A stretch of 9,231 bases of DNA, taken from assembly GCA_030609215.1 (NCBI GenBank), contig JAUWCR010000034.1, positions 1 to 9,231 on the forward strand, written 5' to 3'. The position numbers and the translations under genes were made by a program. Source of the DNA: Actinomycetes bacterium. Lineage in GTDB: Bacteria; Actinomycetota; Humimicrobiia; Humimicrobiales; Humimicrobiaceae. The notes beneath the pieces were generated by a model. It searched no databases. It was not told the DNA's origin and was given only the letters and a program-made list of their open reading frames with translations. Below are positions 1 through 6,328 of the stretch, piece by piece. How positions within the stretch are numbered: position 1 is the first letter of the stretch; each line of letters begins with the position of its first letter.

Positions 1-1381
1 AATCTTTCTCAGAAACAGGAACAGTCCCGCACCTGTCACAATAAATAATAGGAATAGGAGCACCCCAATACCTCTGCCGTGAAATCAACCAGTCTTTAAT
101 CTTGTAGTTAACATCAAACTTGCCAACTTTCTTATCTCCCAGGTAAGAAGTAACTTTATCTCTCCCTTTTTTAGAAGGCAGCCCATTAAAAGGTCCTGAA
201 TTTATCATTATTCCTTCACCTGTATATGCTTTTTCCAACCTTCCATGATCTTTTCCGTCAGGAGAAATGACTTTCTTTATTGGTATATTGTATTTGGAAG
301 CAAAGTCAAAATCTCTTTCATCGTGAGCGGGAACTGCCATAATTGCGCCGGTTCCATACTCAAGTAACACATAATTTGCTACCCAAATTGGAATTTTTTG
401 CCCATTAACTGGATTTACTATATATCTGCCAGTAAAACAGCCTACTTTTTCTGCTTCCACCGAGCTTCTCTCAATATCACTTTGATCTGATATAATACTC
501 CTAATTTTTTTTACTTCTCTACTATATTTACTATCAGTAACAATTCTATCTACTAATGGATGTTCTGAAGCAAGAATAAAAAAAGTAGCTCCATACAACG
601 TATCAGGCCTTGTTGTAAATACAGGTATGGTTATACCTCCATTATTGCCTGCTAGTTTAAAATCTATTTGAGCTCCTTCGCTTCTGCCAATCCAGTTTCT
701 CTGAATTGTAAGTACTCTTTCAGGCCACCCGCCTAACAGCTTCATATCATCTAAAAGCCTCTGTGCATATTTGGTTATCTTAAAAAACCATTGTGAAAGA
801 ACTCTTTTTTCAACCTGGCTTTCGCACCTTTCACATTTCCCTGAAATCACCTGTTCGTTTGCAAGTACAGTCTGGCAGGAGCTGCACCAATTAACAGGTG
901 CCTTTTTCTTTTCTGCAAGACCCATTTTATAAAAAAGTAAGAAAAACCATTGTGTCCACTTATAATAATTAGGATTTGACGTAATTATTTCATCCTCAAA
1001 TTGATAAGTTATCCCCATTCTTTTTAATGCTCTTCTCATTTTATCAATATTGGCTATTGTGCTATCTTTAGGATGTACCTTTTTCTTAATGGCTGCATTT
1101 TCTGCTGGAAGACCAAAAGCATCATATCCAATGGGATGAAGGACATCATAACCTTTCCTCGACATTATTCTTGCTACAACATCTCCAATAGTATAATTCC
1201 TTGCGTGTCCCATATGAGGTTCACCTGAAGGATAAGGAAACATTTCTAGAACATAATACTTTCCCTTGTTTTGTTTTGAGGATGACCTGAGAGAATTTAT
1301 CTTATCTTTATTCCATTTCTTTATCCATTTTTCTTCTATATTCAGTGGGCTGTATATTTCACTGTTTGATAGATTTTTCAA
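1..1381 (-). CDS. leuS: Leucyl-tRNA synthetase, N-terminal 460 codons (partial, runs off left edge)
   Basis: This class I aminoacyl-tRNA synthetase charges tRNA-Leu with leucine in the cytoplasm using ATP. My translation shows the Rossmann-fold entry segment FPYPSGEPHMGHARNYTIGD with the HIGH-type motif HMGH at residues 56-59. It also shows GYDAFGLPAENAA, a zinc-ribbon insertion with two Cys-x2-Cys pairs (WCSSC and CERC), and the CP1 editing domain with FTTRPDTLYGAT and AVPAHDERDFDFA. The fragment ends at RYWGAPIPIIYCDRCG, near the return to the catalytic core. The KMSKS loop, anticodon-binding domain and C-terminal domain lie outside the window; family members are usually about 800-870 residues. 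The start is TTG at 1381-1379, with GGAG six bases upstream. An in-frame TAA at 1417-1415 with no ATG or GTG in between excludes a longer protein. It follows rsfS by 54 nt and is probably the last gene seen of the operon. Identity is very secure; only the start codon is an inference. Confidence 0.97.
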   Translation of the reverse strand, partial: MKNLSNSEIYSPLNIEEKWIKKWNKDKINSLRSSSKQNKGKYYVLEMFPYPSGEPHMGHARNYTIGDVVARIMSRKGYDVLHPIGYDAFGLPAENAAIKKKVHPKDSTIANIDKMRRALKRMGITYQFEDEIITSNPNYYKWTQWFFLLFYKMGLAEKKKAPVNWCSSCQTVLANEQVISGKCERCESQVEKRVLSQWFFKITKYAQRLLDDMKLLGGWPERVLTIQRNWIGRSEGAQIDFKLAGNNGGITIPVFTTRPDTLYGATFFILASEHPLVDRIVTDSKYSREVKKIRSIISDQSDIERSSVEAEKVGCFTGRYIVNPVNGQKIPIWVANYVLLEYGTGAIMAVPAHDERDFDFASKYNIPIKKVISPDGKDHGRLEKAYTGEGIMINSGPFNGLPSKKGRDKVTSYLGDKKVGKFDVNYKIKDWLISRQRYWGAPIPIIYCDRCGTVPVSEKD

Positions 1382-1387
1382 ATTACG

Positions 1388-1391
1388 CTCC
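1388..1391 (-). promoter_or_regulatory. Ribosome binding site deciding the leuS TTG start
   Basis: GGAG within AAAGGAGCG lies 6 nt before TTG on the minus strand. It is the only Shine-Dalgarno-like sequence between the in-frame stop at 1415-1417 and the first conserved leuS residues, so it selects the TTG. Confidence 0.75.
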
Positions 1392-1435
1392 TTTAAAAGA
1401 GATGTTTGCTGCTTTTACTAAAACCGTAACTTCTA

Positions 1436-1840
1436 TTAATTCTGCCACTCTGTTACTTTGGAATCCCTCCATAATCTTTCCAGATCGTAAAAAAGCCTGA
1501 ATTCATCTGTGAAAATATGAATTACAAAATCATCATAATCTATTAGTATCCAATTACCTTCAGTAGAACCACTGACATGAATAGGGTATAAATTATATTC
1601 CTTTAACTTTATACGAATTTCTTCTTCTATCCTTCTAGTTAATCTTGTATTTTTCGCACCAATGATTATAAAGAAATCAGTAATAACAAGCCTGGATCTC
1701 ATATCCAGAACTTTTATAAAATTGGCTTTTTTATCATCTGCTATCTTAGCTGTATATTTAACTGCTTCTAAAAGATTTTTAAATTTTAATTTTGATCTGG
1801 TATTATTTATAGTTTTTTTATCAGTTATTTGTAAAATCAC
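1436..1840 (-). CDS. rsfS: Ribosomal silencing factor RsfS (Iojap family)
   Basis: RsfS binds ribosomal protein uL14 on the 50S subunit and blocks joining of the 30S subunit, lowering translation when nutrients are scarce. The 134-residue product has the full family core: DKKANFIKVLDMRSRLVITD near residues 36-55, then IIGAKNTRLTRRIEEEI, and the signature EGNWILIDYDDFVIHIF at 94-110 followed by FYDLERLWRD. About 20 residues (TDKKTINNTRSKLKFKN) precede the usual domain start. The only canonical start in frame before the core is GTG at 1840, with an in-frame stop just upstream. That GTG directly touches the only Shine-Dalgarno-like run, GGGGA, leaving no spacer. The gene also overlaps the preceding gene by 20 nt. 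Re-initiation by ribosomes finishing that gene (stop at 1823-1821) is therefore likely, and the exact N-terminus is uncertain. It sits between the envelope-protein gene and leuS. Confidence 0.93.
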   Translation of the reverse strand: MILQITDKKTINNTRSKLKFKNLLEAVKYTAKIADDKKANFIKVLDMRSRLVITDFFIIIGAKNTRLTRRIEEEIRIKLKEYNLYPIHVSGSTEGNWILIDYDDFVIHIFTDEFRLFYDLERLWRDSKVTEWQN

Positions 1841-3719
1841 TCCCCAAAATTATACTTATGTCTACATTATCTACATTATTATCCGATTTTGATATTACTC
1901 CAACTCCCAATATTTCTTGAAGCTGCTGTGCCAATTCTTCTACTCCTGCTTTGGAAGTAAAAACAATTATCTCAGTTTGCTCATAATTATAGTTATCAGC
2001 ACTCTCGATTTTAACTACTTCTATAGCCGGGGCACTCTCTTTGAAATGATCTTCAATTATCTTTTGAGCTGTTGCCGCAAGTCCTGTTGTTCCTTCACCA
2101 TTAAATATATTCAGTTTTATAACTAACTCCTCTTCTTCTGCTTCACTTGTTTCTTCTGCATCAGTTGTCTGAATAGCTCCTAAATCAAAATCATGCCCTA
2201 AAATAATTACTATATCAGTTTCCTGTGTAGAATCTTCCTGTGTAATAATACTGCCAGCCTTAAGTAAACTCTTAAGGTCTTCTGCTGCTGACATTATATA
2301 GGGTTCTCCTGATTTTATAATAATCTGGGTAATATCATAATTATAATTATCAGCATCTCCAGCAGCAGCAACATTAAATTTGCTTTTGCCATCAGAATAT
2401 TTTAAACCCCCTAAGTACTCTGAAGCATTGCCTGCAATACCCGGGGTCCCCACTCCATTTAATACAGTTAAGCTAACAGTTTCAGCGAATTCTGACTCTT
2501 CTATAATAGCAGCTTCGCCAGTTAAAATATCCGGTATCTCAGTTATGTCAGGAACATAAAATATACTTCCTTCAAGCTCAACAGGAGTAACACTTAAAAC
2601 ATAAACCATGCCCTTGTCACTTTCAATTCCAGAAAATGTAGCTATCATTTGGGCCAATTCATCAATACTTAAGTCAGTTTCAATATAATCAGAAACAGCA
2701 GTCAGATTTACTGCCAGGTCACCCTGGCTCATACCCATAATTTCATCAAATATCGTATCCAGGAGCAATTTTTGTTTCCTAATATTTTCTATAGCAACAT
2801 CACTATTGACACCACTGAAATATTTTAAAAAATCCACTGCAACCTCACCACTAATCAAATTGGTCCCCTGGTTTAACTCAATAGGTACCCCATCACTCCC
2901 AGTTATGGTAATACTATCATCTAATTCCAGGTTAATGCCATCCAATTTATTTACAATATTACATATATCCATAAGCATGTAATTACTAACATTAATTCCC
3001 ATATTATTCTCTATTGAAAGCTTTAAAAGGTCCATTCCACCATACTCAACTGATCTATTAATACTTTCAAGACCAAAACCAGGAATTTCTATTAAAGTAC
3101 TTGTTGGAATACATAAGGATATTAAATTTAATTCAGCACTATCATAACTGGAATATAGTATAGAATTAATCTCAGGCTCTAATAAGTTTTCCCCTGCACC
3201 TGTAATAACAATGCTAATATCCTGCCCTAGCTCCAAATTTCCTGGAACAATAATACTACCAGCTTCAGCTACTTCTCCTCCCGAGAACCACTTATTTTTA
3301 ATAAATCTATACCCAAAGACAATACCTATTGCCACCAGTACAAGAATAGCCATTATTGCTATTGTGGATATTATCAGTCTTCTTTTCCTTCGCTTCTCCT
3401 TTATTCTCTTACTTCTATATCCACTATCATCATGTTCCGCAGATTCATAATCTTTAAACTCAAAATCCTCATCCTTGAAAAAATCATCTTCTACGTCACG
3501 CATGTCTTCTTTCTTATCTTCATAATCATTCTTGTATTTATCATTATCTCTATCATTTTCTCTATCATCATTCCTGTCTCTATCTTCGTCATTTCTATCT
3601 CTGTAGTCATTGTAATCTTCCCTATTTTCATCATACCTACTCATGCCGTTGTCACTATCTTCACTATCCTTATCATTATTTACATCATAAAATTTTGAGT
3701 TATTATCATCTGAGGACAT
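1821..3719 (-). CDS. Single-pass membrane protein with degenerate LCP-like domain and two LytR_C domains
   Basis: The 632-residue protein has a cytoplasmic tail rich in Asp, Arg and Asn (about 1-100), a basic cluster KRIKEKRRKRR at 104-114, one membrane helix at about 115-138, and an external part. Residues about 165-330 follow the LCP (LytR-CpsA-Psr) pattern: a DISIVITG strand, LISLCIPTSTLIEIPG at 199-214, INRSVEYGGMDLL at 220-232, MLMDICNIVNKLDGINLEL, and IRKQKLLLDTI. LCP proteins usually transfer polyprenyl-linked glycopolymers to peptidoglycan. Here the usual IPRDT reads IPTST, and the Asp/Arg of the GxDxR and RxDT motifs are not recognisable, so catalysis looks lost. Two LytR_C domains follow, at about 414-511 and 532-629. 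Each has an LNGxGTPG-like start, ADNYNY and an ILGxDF end. ATG at 3719 is chosen because GGAGG lies 8 nt upstream; a GTG at 3734 would lie inside that ribosome binding site. It begins 1 nt after the yqeK stop. A scaffolding or binding role in the envelope is an inference. Confidence 0.85.
   Translation of the reverse strand: MSSDDNNSKFYDVNNDKDSEDSDNGMSRYDENREDYNDYRDRNDEDRDRNDDRENDRDNDKYKNDYEDKKEDMRDVEDDFFKDEDFEFKDYESAEHDDSGYRSKRIKEKRRKRRLIISTIAIMAILVLVAIGIVFGYRFIKNKWFSGGEVAEAGSIIVPGNLELGQDISIVITGAGENLLEPEINSILYSSYDSAELNLISLCIPTSTLIEIPGFGLESINRSVEYGGMDLLKLSIENNMGINVSNYMLMDICNIVNKLDGINLELDDSITITGSDGVPIELNQGTNLISGEVAVDFLKYFSGVNSDVAIENIRKQKLLLDTIFDEIMGMSQGDLAVNLTAVSDYIETDLSIDELAQMIATFSGIESDKGMVYVLSVTPVELEGSIFYVPDITEIPDILTGEAAIIEESEFAETVSLTVLNGVGTPGIAGNASEYLGGLKYSDGKSKFNVAAAGDADNYNYDITQIIIKSGEPYIMSAAEDLKSLLKAGSIITQEDSTQETDIVIILGHDFDLGAIQTTDAEETSEAEEEELVIKLNIFNGEGTTGLAATAQKIIEDHFKESAPAIEVVKIESADNYNYEQTEIIVFTSKAGVEELAQQLQEILGVGVISKSDNNVDNVDISIILGSDFTNN
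1833..2126 (-). repeat. LytR_C domain copy 2 (C-terminal) of an internal duplication
   Basis: Residues about 532-629 of the membrane protein form the second LytR_C domain, with KLNIFNGEGTTG, ADNYNYEQTEIIV and ISIILGSDF. It aligns with copy 1 at an offset of 118-119 residues across most of its length. The copies are clearly diverged, so this is an old duplication or separate domain acquisition. LytR_C domains occur at the C-terminal end of many LCP proteins; their ligand is not well established. Confidence 0.75.
2187..2480 (-). repeat. LytR_C domain copy 1 of an internal duplication
   Basis: Residues about 414-511 carry SLTVLNGVGTPG, ADNYNYDITQIII and IVIILGHDF, matching copy 2 in order and spacing. 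An acidic linker rich in Glu and Thr (about 512-531) separates the copies. The stretch encoding ADNYNY is also nearly identical at DNA level in both copies (around 2336-2355 and 1982-2001). Confidence 0.75.
3540..3608 (-). repeat. Degenerate short tandem repeat encoding an Asp/Arg/Asn-rich stretch
   Basis: Read on the minus strand, units resembling GATAGAGA, GATAGAAA, GACAGG and AATGAT recur with small changes. They encode RDRND-type blocks at residues about 38-60 of the LCP-like membrane protein. The pattern looks like expansion of a short repeat kept in frame. It lies in the cytoplasmic tail, well ahead of the membrane helix. Confidence 0.6.
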
Positions 3720-3720
3720 T

Positions 3721-4359
3721 TTATTTACCTCCACAAATATTATTCCAAATTCTGCTAGTTTCAGGGTAAAGTAATTTATTTCTATTCAATACATATATTA
3801 TATTACTTTTATAAACTTCTAGTAAACATAAATCTATATTTTCACGGGATAATTTTCGCAAATTTTCCAATCTATCATATTTTCTATTCTCTTCCAGTTT
3901 ATCAGAGATATATAAAATTTTATCATTTATACTCATATTATAGTACCCGACAGTATGAAATTTAATAGAGTTAAGTATTTCTTCGTCGATAATATCAAAG
4001 TCTCTTTTAACTAAATAAGGACCTGCAAAACTATGTATAAGTGAAGGTGAATTTAACTCAAATTCACTTCCAGCAATTTTTTCATCCTTTGCTATTTTGA
4101 CAAGTTCCTCATACCTAAATATTTTACCATAATCATGAAGAATGCAAGAAATACATAGCTTAAAAAAAGATTCAATCATGCTGCTTTTTTTATTGCTGCT
4201 TGTAAATATATAAATACCTGCCAATTCTTCAGCAAATTTTAAAGTTGAGATGGAGTGTCGGTAAAGCTCAGGATACATTTTAGATCTAATATCTTTTTTT
4301 AAATCCTCTAGATACTTTTTTTGCTTTTTACTTAAAACTGAATCACTTATATAGTCCAT
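3721..4359 (-). CDS. yqeK: YqeK-type HD-domain dinucleoside tetraphosphate hydrolase
   Basis: YqeK proteins are HD-superfamily metal-dependent hydrolases that split diadenosine tetraphosphate symmetrically into two ADP, clearing a by-product of aminoacyl-tRNA synthetases. The 212-residue product shows the expected metal-ligand pattern: His35 in RHSISTLKFAEELA, His75-Asp76 in CILHDYGK, His109 in LIHSFAG, His135 in IKFHTVG and Asp153 in LYISDKLEENR. About 28 residues precede the usual start of the domain. The ATG at 4359 lies within the end of nadD, a 17-nt overlap, and no clear Shine-Dalgarno sequence precedes it, so translation is probably coupled to nadD. The next in-frame ATG (Met28) would still keep the metal ligands but also lacks a clear ribosome binding site. 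nadD-yqeK pairing is standard across many Gram-positive bacteria, which supports the call. The substrate is known for the family and has not been shown here. Confidence 0.92.
   Translation of the reverse strand: MDYISDSVLSKKQKKYLEDLKKDIRSKMYPELYRHSISTLKFAEELAGIYIFTSSNKKSSMIESFFKLCISCILHDYGKIFRYEELVKIAKDEKIAGSEFELNSPSLIHSFAGPYLVKRDFDIIDEEILNSIKFHTVGYYNMSINDKILYISDKLEENRKYDRLENLRKLSRENIDLCLLEVYKSNIIYVLNRNKLLYPETSRIWNNICGGK
3728..3732 (-). promoter_or_regulatory. Ribosome binding site deciding the start of the LCP-like gene
   Basis: GGAGG lies 8 nt before ATG at 3719 on the minus strand, inside the last codons of yqeK. It overlaps the alternative in-frame GTG at 3734, which argues that the five extra residues of the longer reading are not translated. 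Confidence 0.8.
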
Positions 4360-4966
4360 GTTTTAGTATATAATTACACACTCCTTCTGGAAGTAAATAA
4401 TTTATAGGCCTGCCTGATTTAATCCTATATCTTATATCTGTAGAAGAAATTGCTAGAGCAGGAACTTCCATTATTGATATTTTATCTTCATTATTATTAA
4501 AAAGTTTTTTCGTTAAGTCTTCTATTCTTGAAATATTATATCCAGGTCTGGTTGCTGCAATAAAACTACATAGTGTAATTATTTCCTCAGTATTTTTCCA
4601 TGTAAGTATCTCAAGTATTGCATCTGCCCCTGTTATAAAATATAGTGATAATTCTTTTCCATATTTTTTCCTTAGTTCTCTAACAGTATCTATAGTATAT
4701 GACTTACCCTTTTTATCTATTTCTATTCTAGAAACAATAAAATTACTGTTAGAGGCAGTTGCAATTACTGTCATTAAGTATCTATCCTCAGCACTGGCTA
4801 TTTTTGCCAAAGTCTTATGTGGTGGCTCCCCTGTAGGTATAAAAATAACTTTATTTAGATTAAATTGTTTTAGAGCTTCCTGGGCAGTAACAAGATGGCC
4901 ATAATGAATAGGATTAAAAGTTCCTCCCATTATACCAACTCGATTATCCTGTTTTTTATTTTTCAC
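4343..4966 (-). CDS. nadD: Nicotinate-nucleotide adenylyltransferase
   Basis: NadD joins nicotinate mononucleotide with ATP to give nicotinic acid adenine dinucleotide, the step before amidation to NAD. The 207-residue product has the nucleotidyltransferase signature GGTFNPIHYGH at 14-24, FIPTGEPPHK at 42-51, a YTIDT segment at 90-94, GADAI at 113-117 followed by TW at 122-123, and ISSTDIR at 173-179. The length fits the family. The start is GTG at 4966, with AGGGG five bases upstream. The first in-frame ATG is codon 13, inside the nucleotide-binding strand, so it would cut an essential part. An ATG overlapping the GTG in another frame reads straight into TGA. A 72-nt gap separates it from proA, and it runs into yqeK with a 17-nt overlap. 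Confidence 0.97.
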   Translation of the reverse strand: MKNKKQDNRVGIMGGTFNPIHYGHLVTAQEALKQFNLNKVIFIPTGEPPHKTLAKIASAEDRYLMTVIATASNSNFIVSRIEIDKKGKSYTIDTVRELRKKYGKELSLYFITGADAILEILTWKNTEEIITLCSFIAATRPGYNISRIEDLTKKLFNNNEDKISIMEVPALAISSTDIRYRIKSGRPINYLLPEGVCNYILKHGLYK

Positions 4967-4971
4967 ATTTA

Positions 4972-4976
4972 CCCCT
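4972..4976 (-). promoter_or_regulatory. Ribosome binding site deciding the nadD GTG start
   Basis: AGGGG on the minus strand lies 5 nt before GTG at 4966. It supports GTG over the internal ATG at codon 13. Confidence 0.65.
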
Positions 4977-5038
4977 AAAACAATAACTGCTCTAAAATTT
5001 TCTTTTTTAAAAAATCTTATTCATTCCCTTACCAATTT

Positions 5039-6295
5039 TTACTCTCTTATATGTCCATCTCCCAATACTATAAATTTATTAGTTGTAATTTCACGAAGTC
5101 CCATAGGACCGCGCCAGTGTAATTTTTGGGTACTAATCCCTATTTCTGCTCCCATCCCAAATTCTCCTCCATCAGTAAACCTGGTAGAAGCATTTACAAA
5201 AACTGTAGATGAATCTACAGTTTTTGTAAAATAGATTGAATTCCTGTAATTTGAAGTAATTATTGCATCTGAGTGACTGGATCCATATTTATTTATATGA
5301 CTTACAGCTTCTTCTATATTTTCTACAACTTTTACAGCAATTTTTAAATCCAGATATTCTTCATACCATTCTTCTTTAGACGCTAGATTAACCCCTGGAT
5401 ATATCTCTTTTGAAGCCATACATCCTCTTAAAACTACATTTTTTTCTTCTAATGCTTCCAGTACGGGTGGAAGTACTTTTTTTGCAATATCTTTATGTAT
5501 AAGTAATTTTTCACATGCATTACACACACTTGGCCTTTGAGTCTTGGCATTTATCACTATACCAATAATACTACCGGTACTTATTCCATCTAAATAATTA
5601 TCTATATATATATGGCAGTTGCCTATTCCAGTCTCAATTACAGGAACTCTGGAATTTTTAACTACGCTGTCTATTAATCCTTTTCCACCTCTTGGGATTA
5701 GAACATCTACATAATCTCTCAGCTTCATTAACTGCTGAGCATGTTCTCTATCACCTGTTGGGATAATCTGTATAATATCCTCCGGAAGATTATTACTCCG
5801 AAGTACATCACGCATTATATTAACAATCTTTTTATTAGTTGCCAGGACATGTGAACTACCACGCAGAATTACACAATTTCCAGCTTTCAAACAAAGTACT
5901 GAAGCATCAACCGTAACATTTGGTCTTGCTTCATAAATTATGCCTATAACACCCAGAGGAACCCTTATATTCTTAAGTATTAATCCATTTGGAAGATTGC
6001 AGCCAAAAATAACCTCTCCCACCGGATCTGTAAATTCAATTACCTGATCTATGCTTCTGGCAATTTTTTCTATCCTTTCTTCATCCAGTGTTAATCTATC
6101 CAGAAGACTTTCTGATATCTTAAGCTTTTTAGATCTTTCTACATCAATCTTATTTTCTCTTACAATATCATCACTATTTTTTATAAGCTCATTAGAAATA
6201 TCTGCAAGTACCTTGTTCTTTAAACCTGTTTTGGCATTTGCAATAATAGATGAATATTTTTTTGCATTCTCTGCTATTTTTAATACTATATCCAT
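5039..6295 (-). CDS. proA: Glutamate-5-semialdehyde dehydrogenase (gamma-glutamyl phosphate reductase)
   Basis: ProA reduces gamma-glutamyl phosphate with NADPH to glutamate-5-semialdehyde, the second step of proline synthesis. The 418-residue product is close to the usual 415-420. It has VPLGVIGIIYEARPNVTVD at 112-130, LKAGNCVILRG at 136-146, IPRGGKGLI at 200-208, the catalytic-cysteine segment KTQRPSVCNACE with Cys258, VDSSTVFVNASTRFTDGGEF at 360-379 and GAEIGIS at 382-388. The late segment reads KLHWRGPMG where KLHARGPMG is common. I place the start at ATG 6295 because GGAAGG lies 4 nt before it; ATG 6307 four codons upstream has only a weak A-rich leader. The gene follows proB by 33 nt, so the two pathway steps are co-transcribed. 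Codons 356-368 contain a perfect 18-bp inverted repeat, described separately. Conserved residues pass through it intact, so the gene looks functional. Confidence 0.97.
   Translation of the reverse strand: MDIVLKIAENAKKYSSIIANAKTGLKNKVLADISNELIKNSDDIVRENKIDVERSKKLKISESLLDRLTLDEERIEKIARSIDQVIEFTDPVGEVIFGCNLPNGLILKNIRVPLGVIGIIYEARPNVTVDASVLCLKAGNCVILRGSSHVLATNKKIVNIMRDVLRSNNLPEDIIQIIPTGDREHAQQLMKLRDYVDVLIPRGGKGLIDSVVKNSRVPVIETGIGNCHIYIDNYLDGISTGSIIGIVINAKTQRPSVCNACEKLLIHKDIAKKVLPPVLEALEEKNVVLRGCMASKEIYPGVNLASKEEWYEEYLDLKIAVKVVENIEEAVSHINKYGSSHSDAIITSNYRNSIYFTKTVDSSTVFVNASTRFTDGGEFGMGAEIGISTQKLHWRGPMGLREITTNKFIVLGDGHIRE
5193..5230. repeat. Perfect 18-bp inverted repeat with 2-nt spacer inside proA
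   Basis: On the plus strand the left arm TTTACAAAAACTGTAGAT (5193-5210) is followed by the spacer GA (5211-5212). The right arm (5213-5230) is its exact reverse complement over all 18 bases. The next bases outward do not pair. In the proA mRNA this predicts a stem of 17-18 base pairs with a tiny UUCA-type loop. It codes for FTKTVDSSTVFV, residues 356-367, a conserved part of ProA, so the reading frame is undamaged. No T-run follows, so it is not a classical terminator. Its function is unknown. Confidence 0.95.
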
Positions 6296-6299
6296 ATAG

Positions 6300-6305
6300 C
6301 CTTCC
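6300..6305 (-). promoter_or_regulatory. Ribosome binding site favouring the shorter proA start
   Basis: GGAAGG on the minus strand lies 4 nt before ATG at 6295. It falls inside the first codons of the alternative longer reading that starts at 6307, which argues for the shorter protein. The spacer is slightly short, so the choice is probable but not certain. Confidence 0.6.
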
Positions 6306-6328
6306 ATTCTTTTAATATAGTAAACAAA

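Noticed and set aside
1662..2126. Short plus-strand frames of 76 and 69 codons around 1662-1892 and 1917-2126
   Set aside because: They are antisense to rsfS and the LytR_C domains, have no recognisable motif, and their products are unremarkable.
2440..2460. GGGG-T-CCCC mini palindrome within the LytR_C coding region
   Set aside because: It is only four pairs with a one-base loop, explained by Pro and Gly codons of a conserved motif.
3432..3698. 88-codon plus-strand frame with a very hydrophobic Ile/Phe/Val-rich product, resembling a membrane peptide
   Set aside because: It is the antisense reading of the Asp/Arg/Asn-rich repeat codons (GAT, AAT, GAA), which necessarily gives Ile, Phe and Val. 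There is no ribosome binding site or independent support.
4991..5020. A/T-only palindrome (T6A6 at 5003-5014) between proA and nadD as a possible terminator
   Set aside because: The stem has no G or C pairs and nadD continues closely downstream in the same direction. It is better read as composition than as an intrinsic terminator.
6296..6307. Longer proA start at ATG 6307
   Set aside because: It has no clear ribosome binding site, and its first codons contain the GGAAGG that serves ATG 6295. It cannot be fully excluded.
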